A stretch of 64,000 nucleotides of DNA from Bradyrhizobium archetypum (lineage in GTDB: Bacteria; Pseudomonadota; Alphaproteobacteria; Rhizobiales; Xanthobacteraceae), in assembly GCF_013114835.1 (NCBI RefSeq), contig NZ_JAAVLW010000001.1:682001-746000 (forward strand). Direction: 5' to 3'. Shown here one piece after another: positions 7,330 through 16,156 of this stretch. Under the pieces are notes generated by a model. The model saw nothing but the letters and a program-made list of their open reading frames with translations. It was not told the origin of the DNA and ran no database searches. Each line of letters starts with the position of its first letter. The first letter of the stretch is position 1. The translations under genes and the position numbers were made by a program.

Positions 7330-10300
7330 CTACCACGGATCGATGCACGGCCGCTTCTTTGTCGTGCGCGCTCCCGGCTTCGGCACCGAGCGGAGGCCCG
7401 ACATGATCCAGTGCCGCGTGTCGGCGGGATCGATCACTTCGTCGATCTCGAGCACGGAAGCGATCGAGACCGCCTTGCCGTTGGCGTAGAGCTCGGCGAC
7501 CTTGGCCCTGTAATAGTTCTCGCGCTCGACCGGATCCTCGATCGCTTCCATCTCCTTGCGGAAGCCGAGGCGCACGTAGCCTTCCAGCCCCATGCCGCCG
7601 AACTCGCCGGTCGGCCAGGCCACCGTGAAGAAGGAAGCGTGGAAGCCGCCGCCGATCATCGATTGCGCGCCAAGGCCGTAGCCCTTGCGCAGCACGATGC
7701 CGAACAGTGGCACCGTCAGGCTTGCGCCGGTCACGAACATGCGCGCGACGTGGCGCACGATCGCGGTTTTTTCGGCTTCGGGGCCGACCATGAACCCCGG
7801 CGTATCGCACAACGACAGGATCGGGATGTCGAAGGCATCGCAAAGCTGCATGAAGCGCGCTGCCTTGTCGCCGGCCGGCGCGTCGATCGCGCCGCCGAGG
7901 TGTTTTGGATTGTTGGCGATCAGGCCGAACGGTTTGCCCTGAATGCGGATGAAGGCAGTGATCATGCCGACGCCGAAATCCCGGCGGATTTCCAGCACCG
8001 AACCCTCGTCAGCCAGGAGGTCGATGACGTTGCGGATGTCGTAGACCCGCAGCCGGTTTTCCGGGATCGCCCGCCGCAACAGGCGCTGGTCCGGCGCCTT
8101 CCAGTCGGTGACAGCGCCCTGGAAGTAGGAGAGATACTTTTGCGCGGCAATCGTCGCCTCGGCCTCGTCTTCGACCAGAATGTCGATGACGCCGTTCGGC
8201 GACTGGAACGACACCGGCCCGACTTCGGCCGGATGATAGACGCCAAGCCCGCCGCCCTCGATCATCGCCGGACCGCCCATCCCGATCGAGGCGTTCCTGG
8301 TGGCGATGATGACATCGCAGCAGCCGAGCATCGCGGCGTTGCCGGCGAAGCAATAACCGGAGACGACGCCGATCACCGGCACGAGGCCGGAGAGTTTTGC
8401 GAACTGCACGAAGGATGGGCCGTCGAGGCCGGTCATGCCAAGCCAGTCGGTATCGCCGGGACGGCCGCCACCACCCTCGGCATAGAACACCAGCGGCAAC
8501 CGCCATTGCTCGGCAAGGCTCAGCATGCGGTCGATCTTCTTGTGGTTCATGTGGCCTTGCGTGCCGGCGAGCACGGTGTAGTCATAGGCGATCACCATGC
8601 AGCGGGCGGCTTCCGCCCCGAACAGATGCGCGTTCACGGTGGCGACGCCCGAGATCAGGCCGTCGGCGGGCGTATTGCGGATGAGATCGTCGACGGTGCG
8701 GCGGCGGCGCTGGGCGGCAATCGCGAGCGAGCCATATTCGACAAACGAGCCTTCGTCGACGAGATGGGCGACGTTCTCGCGCGCCGTGCGCTGATTGGTC
8801 TTGCGGCGGCGCTCGACCGACGCCGGGCGATTTTCATCCAACGTGATGGCGTGGCGCTCGATCAGTTCGGCCAGATCGGGGCGGATGTGGTCAAGGTCGA
8901 CATCCTCCTCTTCCTCCGCATCATGGGCGTCGATCTCGGCGTGCTCCAGATAAAGTATCACTTCGTCCTGCATCAGCGTCACGCCGGCCTCGGCCGCAAT
9001 CTTGGTCACCCGCCCGCCATGCGGCGCGGTGACCAGATGCTCCATCTTCATGGATTCCAGCACGGCGATCTGCTGCCCCGGGCGGACGAGGTCCCCTTCC
9101 CTGACATCGACCGCCACGATGGTGCCTTGCAGCGGCGCCGGCACGGCCACCGAATCTGCCGGGCCGGTTGCCGACGCAGCAACCGCGACCGCGAGCGTCT
9201 CGTCATCGGCAGCGCTGCCGGATTCGACCAGCGCCGCCTCCGCGGTCGCCTCGACCATCCGCTTGGCTTCGCCGACGAGATCGGCGACATGCCGGTCGAT
9301 GAAGCTGGTAGAGAGGCGGTTCTCGGCAAAATCCGAATGGGCCAGGATCGCCGCGAGGAACGGCAGGTTGGTGGCGACGCCGTCGATGCGGAACTCGCGC
9401 AGCGTACGCGAAGCCTTGTGCACGACGTCGGTCCAGTTACCACCCGGCGAATGCACGATGACCTTGGCGAGCAGCGAATCGAAGGCGGTGCTGGTCCGAT
9501 AACCCGAATAGCCGAACGTATCGACACGGACGCCGGGGCCGGACGGGAGATCGAACATCGCGAGCGTCCCGCCGGTCGGCCTGGTTGCGCCAGTCTCGTC
9601 CATCACCTCCATATTGACCCGAAGCTGCATCGCAAAGCCGCGCGGCCGCGGGATATAGCCCTGGGCCAGGCCGAGCGAGCCGAGCGTGGCACCGGCTGCG
9701 ACCGCAAGCTGCGACTGCACAAGATCGAGCCCGAGCACCTGCTCGGTGACGGTATGCTCGACCTGCAGCCGCGGATTGGCCTCGATGAACGCAAAGGCCT
9801 TGTCGCTGGTACGGGCGTCGTTATCGACCAGGAATTCGAAAGTGCCGAGATTGTCGTAATTGGCGGCAGCCGCGAGTTCCTTGGCGGCGTCGATGATGCG
9901 GATGCGCAGCGCGTCGTTCAAGGACGGGCTCGGCGCGACCTCGATAAGCTTCTGGTTGCGGCGCTGCACGGTGCATTCGCGCTCCCAGAGATGGCTGATC
10001 GCGCCATGATGGTCACAGATGACTTGCACCTCGATATGGCGGGCGTTGCGGATCAGGCGCTCGACATAGACGCCGTCGCTGCCGAAGGCGGCCATCGCCT
10101 CGGACTGGCAGCGCGCATAGGCTTCCTCCAGCCGCGCCGAATCGTCGACGATGCGCATGCCGCGGCCGCCGCCTCCGGCAATCGCCTTGATCATGATGGC
10201 GCCGCGCTCGCCGAGGGATTGAAGGAAGGCTCTGGCCTCTTCCAGGCTGGTCGGCCCGCTGGTGCCCTCGATGACCGGCACGCCGCATCGCTTTGCCAGC

Positions 10301-10662
10301 GCTTTCGCCTGTGCCTTGTCGCCGAACAGGTCGAGCGCATCCGGCGACGGCCCGACGAAGACGATGCTCTCCTCGATGCAGCGCCGGGCGAACGCGGCGT
10401 TCTCGCTGAGGAAGCCGTAGCCGGGATGAATGGCGTCGCAACCGCTCGCCTTGGCGGCCGATATCACCGCCTCGATATCGAGATAGGCCCGCGCGCCGCG
10501 CCCGGGGATTTCATGCGCGGCATCGGCGGCGCGCACATGCAGCGACTGGGCGTCGTCGGCGGAATGGATCGCGACCGTGGCAAGCCCTGCGTCGCCCGCC
10601 GCGCGCGCGATGCGGATGGCGATCTCGCCGCGGTTGGCGATCAGCAGCTTGTGGAAGGACAT
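7330..10662 (-). CDS. single-chain acyl-CoA carboxylase (biotin carboxylase-BCCP-carboxyltransferase)
   Basis: A 1110-residue biotin enzyme holding all three activities for ATP-dependent carboxylation of an acyl-CoA. Residues 1 to about 450 are biotin carboxylase (GGGGRGMRI at 163-171, EANPRLQVEHTVTEQ from 294). The biotinyl domain spans about 505-573, with the biotin lysine at 539 in ESMKM. An acidic linker (about 575-590) leads to a carboxyltransferase of about 520 residues with AGTQGHMNHKK and GGGGRPGDTD. Most bacterial acetyl-, propionyl- and methylcrotonyl-CoA carboxylases split these parts over two or more chains. The one-chain layout matches the long-chain acyl-CoA carboxylase (LCC) group known from mycobacteria and some alphaproteobacteria. 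The acyl substrate cannot be read from sequence. It is transcribed divergently from the dehydratase gene. Confidence 0.9.
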   Translation of the reverse strand: MSFHKLLIANRGEIAIRIARAAGDAGLATVAIHSADDAQSLHVRAADAAHEIPGRGARAYLDIEAVISAAKASGCDAIHPGYGFLSENAAFARRCIEESIVFVGPSPDALDLFGDKAQAKALAKRCGVPVIEGTSGPTSLEEARAFLQSLGERGAIMIKAIAGGGGRGMRIVDDSARLEEAYARCQSEAMAAFGSDGVYVERLIRNARHIEVQVICDHHGAISHLWERECTVQRRNQKLIEVAPSPSLNDALRIRIIDAAKELAAAANYDNLGTFEFLVDNDARTSDKAFAFIEANPRLQVEHTVTEQVLGLDLVQSQLAVAAGATLGSLGLAQGYIPRPRGFAMQLRVNMEVMDETGATRPTGGTLAMFDLPSGPGVRVDTFGYSGYRTSTAFDSLLAKVIVHSPGGNWTDVVHKASRTLREFRIDGVATNLPFLAAILAHSDFAENRLSTSFIDRHVADLVGEAKRMVEATAEAALVESGSAADDETLAVAVAASATGPADSVAVPAPLQGTIVAVDVREGDLVRPGQQIAVLESMKMEHLVTAPHGGRVTKIAAEAGVTLMQDEVILYLEHAEIDAHDAEEEEDVDLDHIRPDLAELIERHAITLDENRPASVERRRKTNQRTARENVAHLVDEGSFVEYGSLAIAAQRRRRTVDDLIRNTPADGLISGVATVNAHLFGAEAARCMVIAYDYTVLAGTQGHMNHKKIDRMLSLAEQWRLPLVFYAEGGGGRPGDTDWLGMTGLDGPSFVQFAKLSGLVPVIGVVSGYCFAGNAAMLGCCDVIIATRNASIGMGGPAMIEGGGLGVYHPAEVGPVSFQSPNGVIDILVEDEAEATIAAQKYLSYFQGAVTDWKAPDQRLLRRAIPENRLRVYDIRNVIDLLADEGSVLEIRRDFGVGMITAFIRIQGKPFGLIANNPKHLGGAIDAPAGDKAARFMQLCDAFDIPILSLCDTPGFMVGPEAEKTAIVRHVARMFVTGASLTVPLFGIVLRKGYGLGAQSMIGGGFHASFFTVAWPTGEFGGMGLEGYVRLGFRKEMEAIEDPVERENYYRAKVAELYANGKAVSIASVLEIDEVIDPADTRHWIMSGLRSVPKPGARTTKKRPCIDPW

Positions 10663-10843
10663 GGACGTTCCGTTCGGCCTCTAACGTTCGCCGCCTGATT
10701 TCTCCAGCGCAAAACCGCTGTCGATCCAGATTCTTGTTGCCGAACATGACAGCCTTGCGGGAATTGCGATGCAAGTGGAATTTTGTTCCGCACAACGGGA
10801 AATCACCGGAAGTCACACGTCATTGACCGTTCAGGCCATCCAT

Positions 10844-10870
10844 TGTTGTTATCAACCAACGACAACAACA
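10844..10870. promoter_or_regulatory. inverted repeat in divergent promoter region (possible operator)
   Basis: TGTTGTT at 10844-10850 and AACAACA at 10864-10870 are perfect inverted arms around 13 nt. They end 17 nt before the ATG at 10888, in the 225-nt region between two divergent genes. They could bind a repressor or form a hairpin at the start of the mRNA. Confidence 0.35.
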
Positions 10871-10887
10871 GGCGGGGCAACGAACGC

Positions 10888-12102
10888 ATGGCTAAAGCAA
10901 CCCAAATAAGAAGCATCGAGACACTCGCTTGCGACGCTGGATGGCGGAACTATCACTTCGTCAAGATCACAACCGAGGACGGCATTGTCGGCTGGAGCGA
11001 GTACGATGAGGGCTTTGGCGCGCCCGGGGTGACCACGGCCATCGAGCGGCTCGGTACGCGCGTGGTCGGCAACAACGCGTTTCAGCACGAGCGGATCTAT
11101 GCCGAGCTGTTTGCCGCGACGCGGCCCGCCGCCGGCGGCGTGGTGGCGCTCGCGCTTGGCGCGATCGAGAATGCGCTGCTCGACGTCAAGGCCAAGGCGC
11201 TGGGCGTGCCCTGCTACGAACTGCTCGGCGGCAAGATCCGTGACCGCATCCGGGTCTACTGGTCGCACTGCGCAACCTGGCGCATCAACCATCCCGACTG
11301 GTTCAAGCCGGCCATCACCGATCTCGATGGCGTGAAAGGAATCGGACGCGAGGTGCGCGAAAAAGGCTTTACGGCGATGAAGACCAACATCTTCGTCTAT
11401 GCCGACGGCAAGCCGCAGGGCTGGCGGCCCGGCTTCGGCTCGCCATTCCAGCCTGAGCTCAATGTCGACCGAACGGTGCTGCGAAACCTCTGCATGCATC
11501 TGGAGGCGATCCGCGACGGCGCCGGCCCCGATGTCGATCTGCTGCTCGACCTCAACTTCAACGCCAGGACCGAAGGCTATTTGAAGATCCTCCGCACCAT
11601 CGAGGACATGGACATGTTCTGGGTCGAGCTCGACACCTTCAACCCGCAAGCGCTCGGCTATATCCGCCGTCAGAGCCCACACCCTATCTCGTCCTGCGAG
11701 ACGCTATTGGGCCTGCGCGAATTCCTGCCCTATTTCAACGAGCAGGCGATGGATGTCGCGATCGTCGATACGCCGTGGAACGGGGTCTGGCAATCGATGA
11801 AGATTGCCGCCGCCGCCGAGCATTACGAGGTCAACGTCGCCCCGCATAATTTCTATGGCCACCTCTGCACCATGATGAACGCGCATTTCTCGGCCGCGGT
11901 GCCGAATTTGCGCATCATGGAAACCGACATCGATCGCCTCGCCTGGGACCACGAACTGTTCGCACATGTGCCTGATATCGTCGATGGCCATCTGGTGATT
12001 CCGGACCGTCCCGGCTGGGGCACCGAACCCAACGAGGAGGGACTGCGCGCCCATCCGCCGAAGAGCAAGGGCGGGCTGTTGAACTACGGGCAGAAGAAGT
12101 AG
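10888..12102 (+). CDS. mandelate racemase/muconate lactonizing (enolase superfamily) enzyme, sugar-acid dehydratase-like
   Basis: A 404-residue enolase-superfamily protein. Probable catalytic and metal residues are Lys165 (AMKTN), the metal ligands Asp221 (LLDLNF), Glu247 (WVELD) and Glu271 (SSCETLL), then Asp294 (VDTPWN) and His320 (VAPHNF). The Asp-His pair and Lys on opposite faces are typical of the mandelate racemase/galactonate dehydratase subgroups, which abstract the proton next to a carboxylate. I start it at 10888 because GGCGGGG lies about 10 nt upstream; an ATG 105 nt earlier gives an unlike N-terminus. Acid-sugar dehydratase is most likely, but racemase or lactonizing activity cannot be excluded. 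A palindromic repeat follows the stop. Confidence 0.85.
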   Translation: MAKATQIRSIETLACDAGWRNYHFVKITTEDGIVGWSEYDEGFGAPGVTTAIERLGTRVVGNNAFQHERIYAELFAATRPAAGGVVALALGAIENALLDVKAKALGVPCYELLGGKIRDRIRVYWSHCATWRINHPDWFKPAITDLDGVKGIGREVREKGFTAMKTNIFVYADGKPQGWRPGFGSPFQPELNVDRTVLRNLCMHLEAIRDGAGPDVDLLLDLNFNARTEGYLKILRTIEDMDMFWVELDTFNPQALGYIRRQSPHPISSCETLLGLREFLPYFNEQAMDVAIVDTPWNGVWQSMKIAAAAEHYEVNVAPHNFYGHLCTMMNAHFSAAVPNLRIMETDIDRLAWDHELFAHVPDIVDGHLVIPDRPGWGTEPNEEGLRAHPPKSKGGLLNYGQKK

Positions 12103-12114
12103 CGGAGCTCGCCT

Positions 12115-12214
12115 GTCATACCCCGCGCATGCGGGGTATCCAGTACGCTGCGGCCTGTCGGCTTGAGCGCGAGCGTCACGGCGTACTGGATCGCCCGCCT
12201 TCGCGGGCGATGAC
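12115..12214. repeat. palindromic repeat, family GTCAT-CCCC...GATGAC, copy 2
   Basis: It begins GTCATACCCCGCGCATGCGG and ends CGCCTTCGCGGGCGATGAC, with inner CCAGTACG and CGTACTGG arms. It is related to the copy at 6595-6690 and lies 12 nt after the dehydratase stop, between converging genes. Confidence 0.8.
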
Positions 12215-12239
12215 AGCCATGATGGATGGAATCAGAACT

Positions 12240-13469
12240 TCACTTATCTCCCGGCACACCGAGAAACGCGCTCTCGATCACGTCGCCGATCGGTTGCCAG
12301 GCGCTGCCGTCGAACTGCACCAGCCGCATCTGTTCGATCGGGTGGAAGTCGGCCGGCCCGGTGTTAACAGTTATTCCCGGGAATGCGACCGTGCTCTGAT
12401 AGTTCCGCAAGGACGCCGCCTGCCGCATGATATTCTCGCGCGACAGGTCGTCGCCGCACTGGGTCAAAACCTGCACCAAGGTCTCGGCCGCGGCGTAGCC
12501 GAAGATGGCGTTGCCATCCTCCTTGTCGCCATCGGGATAGTACTTGTCCATGAACGCCAGCCACGCCTTGATGCCAGCGTCATCTTTCCACGTAGTGTCG
12601 CTGGCGTCCTTCAAAAACGAGGTCGAGATCACGCCGACGGAATTCTGAAGTCCCGCCGGCCGCAGCGCGTTCGCGATCGACGCCGCTGCATTAACCAGCA
12701 CCAACACCGGATACCAGCTCTGTTCTGCGGCCTTGCGGATGGCACGCGCCGAGATCGGCGGCGCGCAATTGAGCACTAGCACTTCGGCGCCGGAGTTCTT
12801 GAGGATGTCGACCTGGGTATCGATCGACATGTCAGCATCGATGGCAATGTCGGCAACGATCATGTTGGCGGTGATGCCAAGCCCCTCCTGCAGTCCCCGG
12901 AACAGGTCGCGGCCGAACTGATCATTCTGCCAGAGCACGGCGATCTTTTTGCTTGGATAAGCGGCCTGGATATAGTTCGCGTAGATCCTGCCCTCCGAAC
13001 GGAATGTCGGCTGCCAGCCCATCGTCCACGGAAACCGCCTCGGGTGCGCCCACTCCTCGTCGCCGGAAGCAACGAAGAGCTGCGGGATGTTTCGCTCGTT
13101 GAGATAGCTTCGCGTCGCCAGATTGCTCGGCGTGCCGAACGACCCGAACATCAGGTGCACACGCTCCTGCTCGACCAGCTCACGGGTATGCTCGACCGCC
13201 GTTCTCGGATTTGAGCTGTCGTCGCGGGAGATGAACCTGATCTTGCGCCCGTTGATGCCGCCGCGCTCGTTGATCATGTCGAAATAGGCAGCCTCCGCCC
13301 TGCCGATCGATGCGAACGCGGCCAGCGGGCCGGTGTAGGGCATGATGTTGCCGATGCGGATTTCGGTATCGGTCACACCGGCGGAGCGCGTTGGCTGCGG
13401 GGCGGCCAGTATCGATGCCAAGAACAATGCGAAGGCTGGTGACAGCCATTTTATTCTTGTTTTCATCAA
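12240..13469 (-). CDS. ABC transporter substrate-binding protein, branched-chain amino acid (LivJ) type
   Basis: A 409-residue periplasmic binding protein of the type I fold. A signal peptide covers about residues 1-30 (MKTRIKWLSPAFALFLASIL, cleavage after PTRSA). The mature part opens with the family pattern TEIRIGNIMPYTGPLAAF and has INERGGINGRKI near residue 70. Relatives deliver branched-chain amino acids, amides, urea or aromatic acids to LivHMGF permeases. No permease or ATPase gene lies nearby, so it is an orphan that must use a distant transporter or act as a sensor. The region upstream is 259 nt long and AT-richer, so it probably carries its own promoter. Confidence 0.87.
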   Translation of the reverse strand: MMKTRIKWLSPAFALFLASILAAPQPTRSAGVTDTEIRIGNIMPYTGPLAAFASIGRAEAAYFDMINERGGINGRKIRFISRDDSSNPRTAVEHTRELVEQERVHLMFGSFGTPSNLATRSYLNERNIPQLFVASGDEEWAHPRRFPWTMGWQPTFRSEGRIYANYIQAAYPSKKIAVLWQNDQFGRDLFRGLQEGLGITANMIVADIAIDADMSIDTQVDILKNSGAEVLVLNCAPPISARAIRKAAEQSWYPVLVLVNAAASIANALRPAGLQNSVGVISTSFLKDASDTTWKDDAGIKAWLAFMDKYYPDGDKEDGNAIFGYAAAETLVQVLTQCGDDLSRENIMRQAASLRNYQSTVAFPGITVNTGPADFHPIEQMRLVQFDGSAWQPIGDVIESAFLGVPGDK

Positions 13470-13728
13470 CGCGGCCCTCGAACGTCGAGCAGTTCAGAGC
13501 TCGTGACGCCACCCAGCGATGACGATGATAGCGCGGGAATTCAGGTTGTTAAAATGAAATGTTGGTGGCGCGGCATTGCCACGCCAGATGGGTCGGCAGT
13601 CTTCATAAAATGAGACGTTGCGGTTCAGGCGCGTTTGATGTCCGATATACCCTCAGCAGCGGCACGAATTCGAACATCGCTGGATATCCGATTTGCATCT
13701 AAGCCGTGTGTGGCAAGGAGGTCGAGGC

Positions 13729-14073
13729 ATGAGGATAACGATCGTAGCTTTGGGAACGGCCCTGGTCCTGTCTAACCTGGGCACGTTTAGTACCGCAGCG
13801 CATGCGCAGACCGCCCAAGTCGTTCGTGAACCACGGGAAAGGCCCATCATCAGGGTGCCCGTCGTAAGGCCAACCCCCTACTGGGATTACAATATCGTTC
13901 CACGATATCGTTATCGCCCTGAAGACGACCGGGTCGATCCATGCGGCGGGCCCGTAGTGCCGGTGATACGCTATGGACCTCAAGAGGAAACGGTTCCGTT
14001 GTGGCTGGCGAACCAATTGGGTCTTGGCCGTGTGCATGGTCGAGATTGGCCGTGTAGGGGCCGATACCGGTAG
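13729..14073 (+). CDS. small secreted protein, unknown function
   Basis: A 114-residue protein with a clear signal peptide (MRITIVALGTALVLSNLGTF, likely cleavage after AHA near residue 26). The mature part is rich in Pro, Arg and Tyr (RPIIRVPVVRPTPYWDYN) with two Cys residues that could form a disulfide. The start is set by an AAGGAG site 8 nt before the ATG at 13729; a frame 36 nt longer has no ribosome site. I recognise no domain. Its tail converges with the hydantoinase operon. Confidence 0.7.
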   Translation: MRITIVALGTALVLSNLGTFSTAAHAQTAQVVREPRERPIIRVPVVRPTPYWDYNIVPRYRYRPEDDRVDPCGGPVVPVIRYGPQEETVPLWLANQLGLGRVHGRDWPCRGRYR

Positions 14074-14110
14074 TACTCCGGATATCGCTGCGCTCATCCG
14101 GGCTACGGCA

Positions 14111-16156
14111 TCACCGCAGCTCAATATCCAGCCAGCCCAACGGATTGACCCTGACTTGATCGCCGGTGTCGACCAGCACCGTCGTGGTCTCGGCTTCGAT
14201 GATCGCTGGCCCCATCAACGTATGGCCCGGCTGCAGCTCCTCGAGCGCATAGACGGGGACTTCGCGCCAGCCGCCGAAGAAGGCCTGGCGCTTGCTGCGT
14301 GGCGAACAGGCGCTGGAGGATGCGGCCTCGCGTGCGCCTTCGTCCTGCCGCTCCACTTCGCCGATCGCCGCAACGCGGGCATTGACGAAGACGACCTCCT
14401 GGCCGCGCGAGGCGTAGGTGTATAATTCCTCGTGCCTGATGTGGAAGCGGTCTTCGATCCGTTCGACCAGATCGGGCGCGTTCCAGTCGAGGCCGTCTAG
14501 CGACACGTCGATCTCGAAGATCTGCTCGCCGTAGCGCATCTCGGCGGAGCGCTCGATCGCTATCTTGCCGTTGAACCACGAACGCAGCCGGCCGGCGGCC
14601 TGCTGCTCGAGCCCGGCGAACAGCTCGCGCACTTCATCCGCCGAGATACGCACGCCGGCACCATAATGCGTGCGGCCGACTTCGTAGCGGAGATCGCTGG
14701 TCAGCATGCCCCAGGCCGACAGCACCGAAGCCACCGTCGGCACGATGATGCGCCTGATCTCGAGTTCGCGCGCGACCTCGGCTGCATGCAGGCCGGCCGC
14801 GCCGCCGAAGCTCAGCAGCGCGAATTTCCGGGGATCGACGCCGCGGCGCAGTGTCATCAGGCGGATGCCGTCGGCCATGTTCAGGTTGATCATGCGGTAG
14901 ATGCCGGCGGCGGCCTCGATGCGCGACAGCTCCATCGCGGCGGCGACGCGGTCGATCGCGGCTTCCGACGCCGCGCGGTCGAGCGGGCGTTTGCCACCCA
15001 TGAAGGCTGCGGCATCGAGATAGCCGAGCACGACATTGGCGTCGGTGACGGTCGCGGCCTCTCCGCCATTGCCATAGCAGGCCGGGCCCGGCACCGAACC
15101 GGCGCTCTCCGGCCCCACCCGCAGCGTGCGGCTGGCATCGACGCTGGCGATCGAGCCGCCGCCGGCCGCGATGCTCGCGATATCGAGGCTACGCAGCGCG
15201 ATGCGCTGCCCGGCGAGCATGCCGTCGGCCGACAGCGAGGCCTGCCCGCCCGAGATCAGCGAGATGTCGGTCGAGGTGCCGCCCATGTCGAACGGCACCA
15301 GATCGGGAATGCCGACCAGATCAGAACAGCGCCGCCCGCCGGACATGCCGCCGGCAGGACCCGACAGCACGGTGCCTGCGGCAAGGCGTGAGGCTTCTTC
15401 AACCGGCGCCATGCCGCCATGCGAGAGCACGACAAACAGACTGCCCTTGAATCCGGCTTCCGCGAGGCGCGCTTCGAGATTGGTCAGATAGCGCCGCACG
15501 ATCGGCTCGACATAGGCGTTCACGATCGTGGTCGAGACGCGCTCATATTCCTTGATCTGCGGCAGCACGTCGCTGGAGCGCGAGATGCTGATATCAGGCA
15601 GCGCCTGTCTGAGCCGTTCCACCGCGGCAAGTTCATGCGCGGGATTGAGATAGGAATGCAGGAAGCACACCGCGACCGAGCTCGCGCCGGACTGCCGGAT
15701 GCCGGCAATCGCGTCGTCGAGCGATTTCGCATCGAGCGGAATCAGGACCTCGCCGTTGGCACGAAGCCGCTCCCGAACGCCAAGCCGCAAGTCGCGCGGC
15801 ACCAATGGCACCGGCGGCGGCGAGCGCAGATCGTAGCGGTCGGGCTTGAGGCCCTCGCGCATCTCGATGACGTCGCGATGGCCCTCGGTGGTGATGAGCG
15901 CGACTTTTGCGCCCTTGCGCTCCAGCAGCGCATTGGTGGCAACCGTCGTGCCGTGCACGAGGCGCTCGGTCGCGGCAAGCATTTCCGCGCGCGTGACGTT
16001 CAGGCGCAGCGCAAGCTCCTCGAGCCCAGCCATCACGCCGAGCGATTGATCCGCCGGAGTCGACGGCGATTTTGCGAAGATCGTGCGCCCGCTCTCATCG
16101 GTCGCCACCAGATCGGTGTAGGTCCCGCCGACGTCAACGCCTATCCTGAACATCAT
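14111..16156 (-). CDS. hyuA: hydantoinase/oxoprolinase family protein, subunit A (HyuA)
   Basis: A 681-residue ATP-dependent hydrolase subunit of the N-methylhydantoinase/5-oxoprolinase/acetone carboxylase superfamily. ASKHA-type phosphate-binding motifs are visible: RIGVDVGGTYTDL at residues 4-16, HGTTVATNALLERKGA near 90, and FDMGGTSTDISLI near 290. LSFGGAAGLHA lies near 450. The family opens cyclic amides or carboxylates ketones using ATP. The start overlaps the stop of the upstream hyuB by ATGA, so the two are translationally coupled and should form one enzyme. The exact substrate is not evident; a hydantoin or oxoproline-like ring is most likely. Confidence 0.9.
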   Translation of the reverse strand: MMFRIGVDVGGTYTDLVATDESGRTIFAKSPSTPADQSLGVMAGLEELALRLNVTRAEMLAATERLVHGTTVATNALLERKGAKVALITTEGHRDVIEMREGLKPDRYDLRSPPPVPLVPRDLRLGVRERLRANGEVLIPLDAKSLDDAIAGIRQSGASSVAVCFLHSYLNPAHELAAVERLRQALPDISISRSSDVLPQIKEYERVSTTIVNAYVEPIVRRYLTNLEARLAEAGFKGSLFVVLSHGGMAPVEEASRLAAGTVLSGPAGGMSGGRRCSDLVGIPDLVPFDMGGTSTDISLISGGQASLSADGMLAGQRIALRSLDIASIAAGGGSIASVDASRTLRVGPESAGSVPGPACYGNGGEAATVTDANVVLGYLDAAAFMGGKRPLDRAASEAAIDRVAAAMELSRIEAAAGIYRMINLNMADGIRLMTLRRGVDPRKFALLSFGGAAGLHAAEVARELEIRRIIVPTVASVLSAWGMLTSDLRYEVGRTHYGAGVRISADEVRELFAGLEQQAAGRLRSWFNGKIAIERSAEMRYGEQIFEIDVSLDGLDWNAPDLVERIEDRFHIRHEELYTYASRGQEVVFVNARVAAIGEVERQDEGAREAASSSACSPRSKRQAFFGGWREVPVYALEELQPGHTLMGPAIIEAETTTVLVDTGDQVRVNPLGWLDIELR

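Noticed and set aside
7156..10698. Open frame of 1180 codons on the plus strand opposite the carboxylase
   Set aside because: It is antisense to a clear three-domain biotin enzyme. Its composition (rich in Arg, His, Asp) is typical of the opposite strand of GC-rich genes, and it shows no domain.
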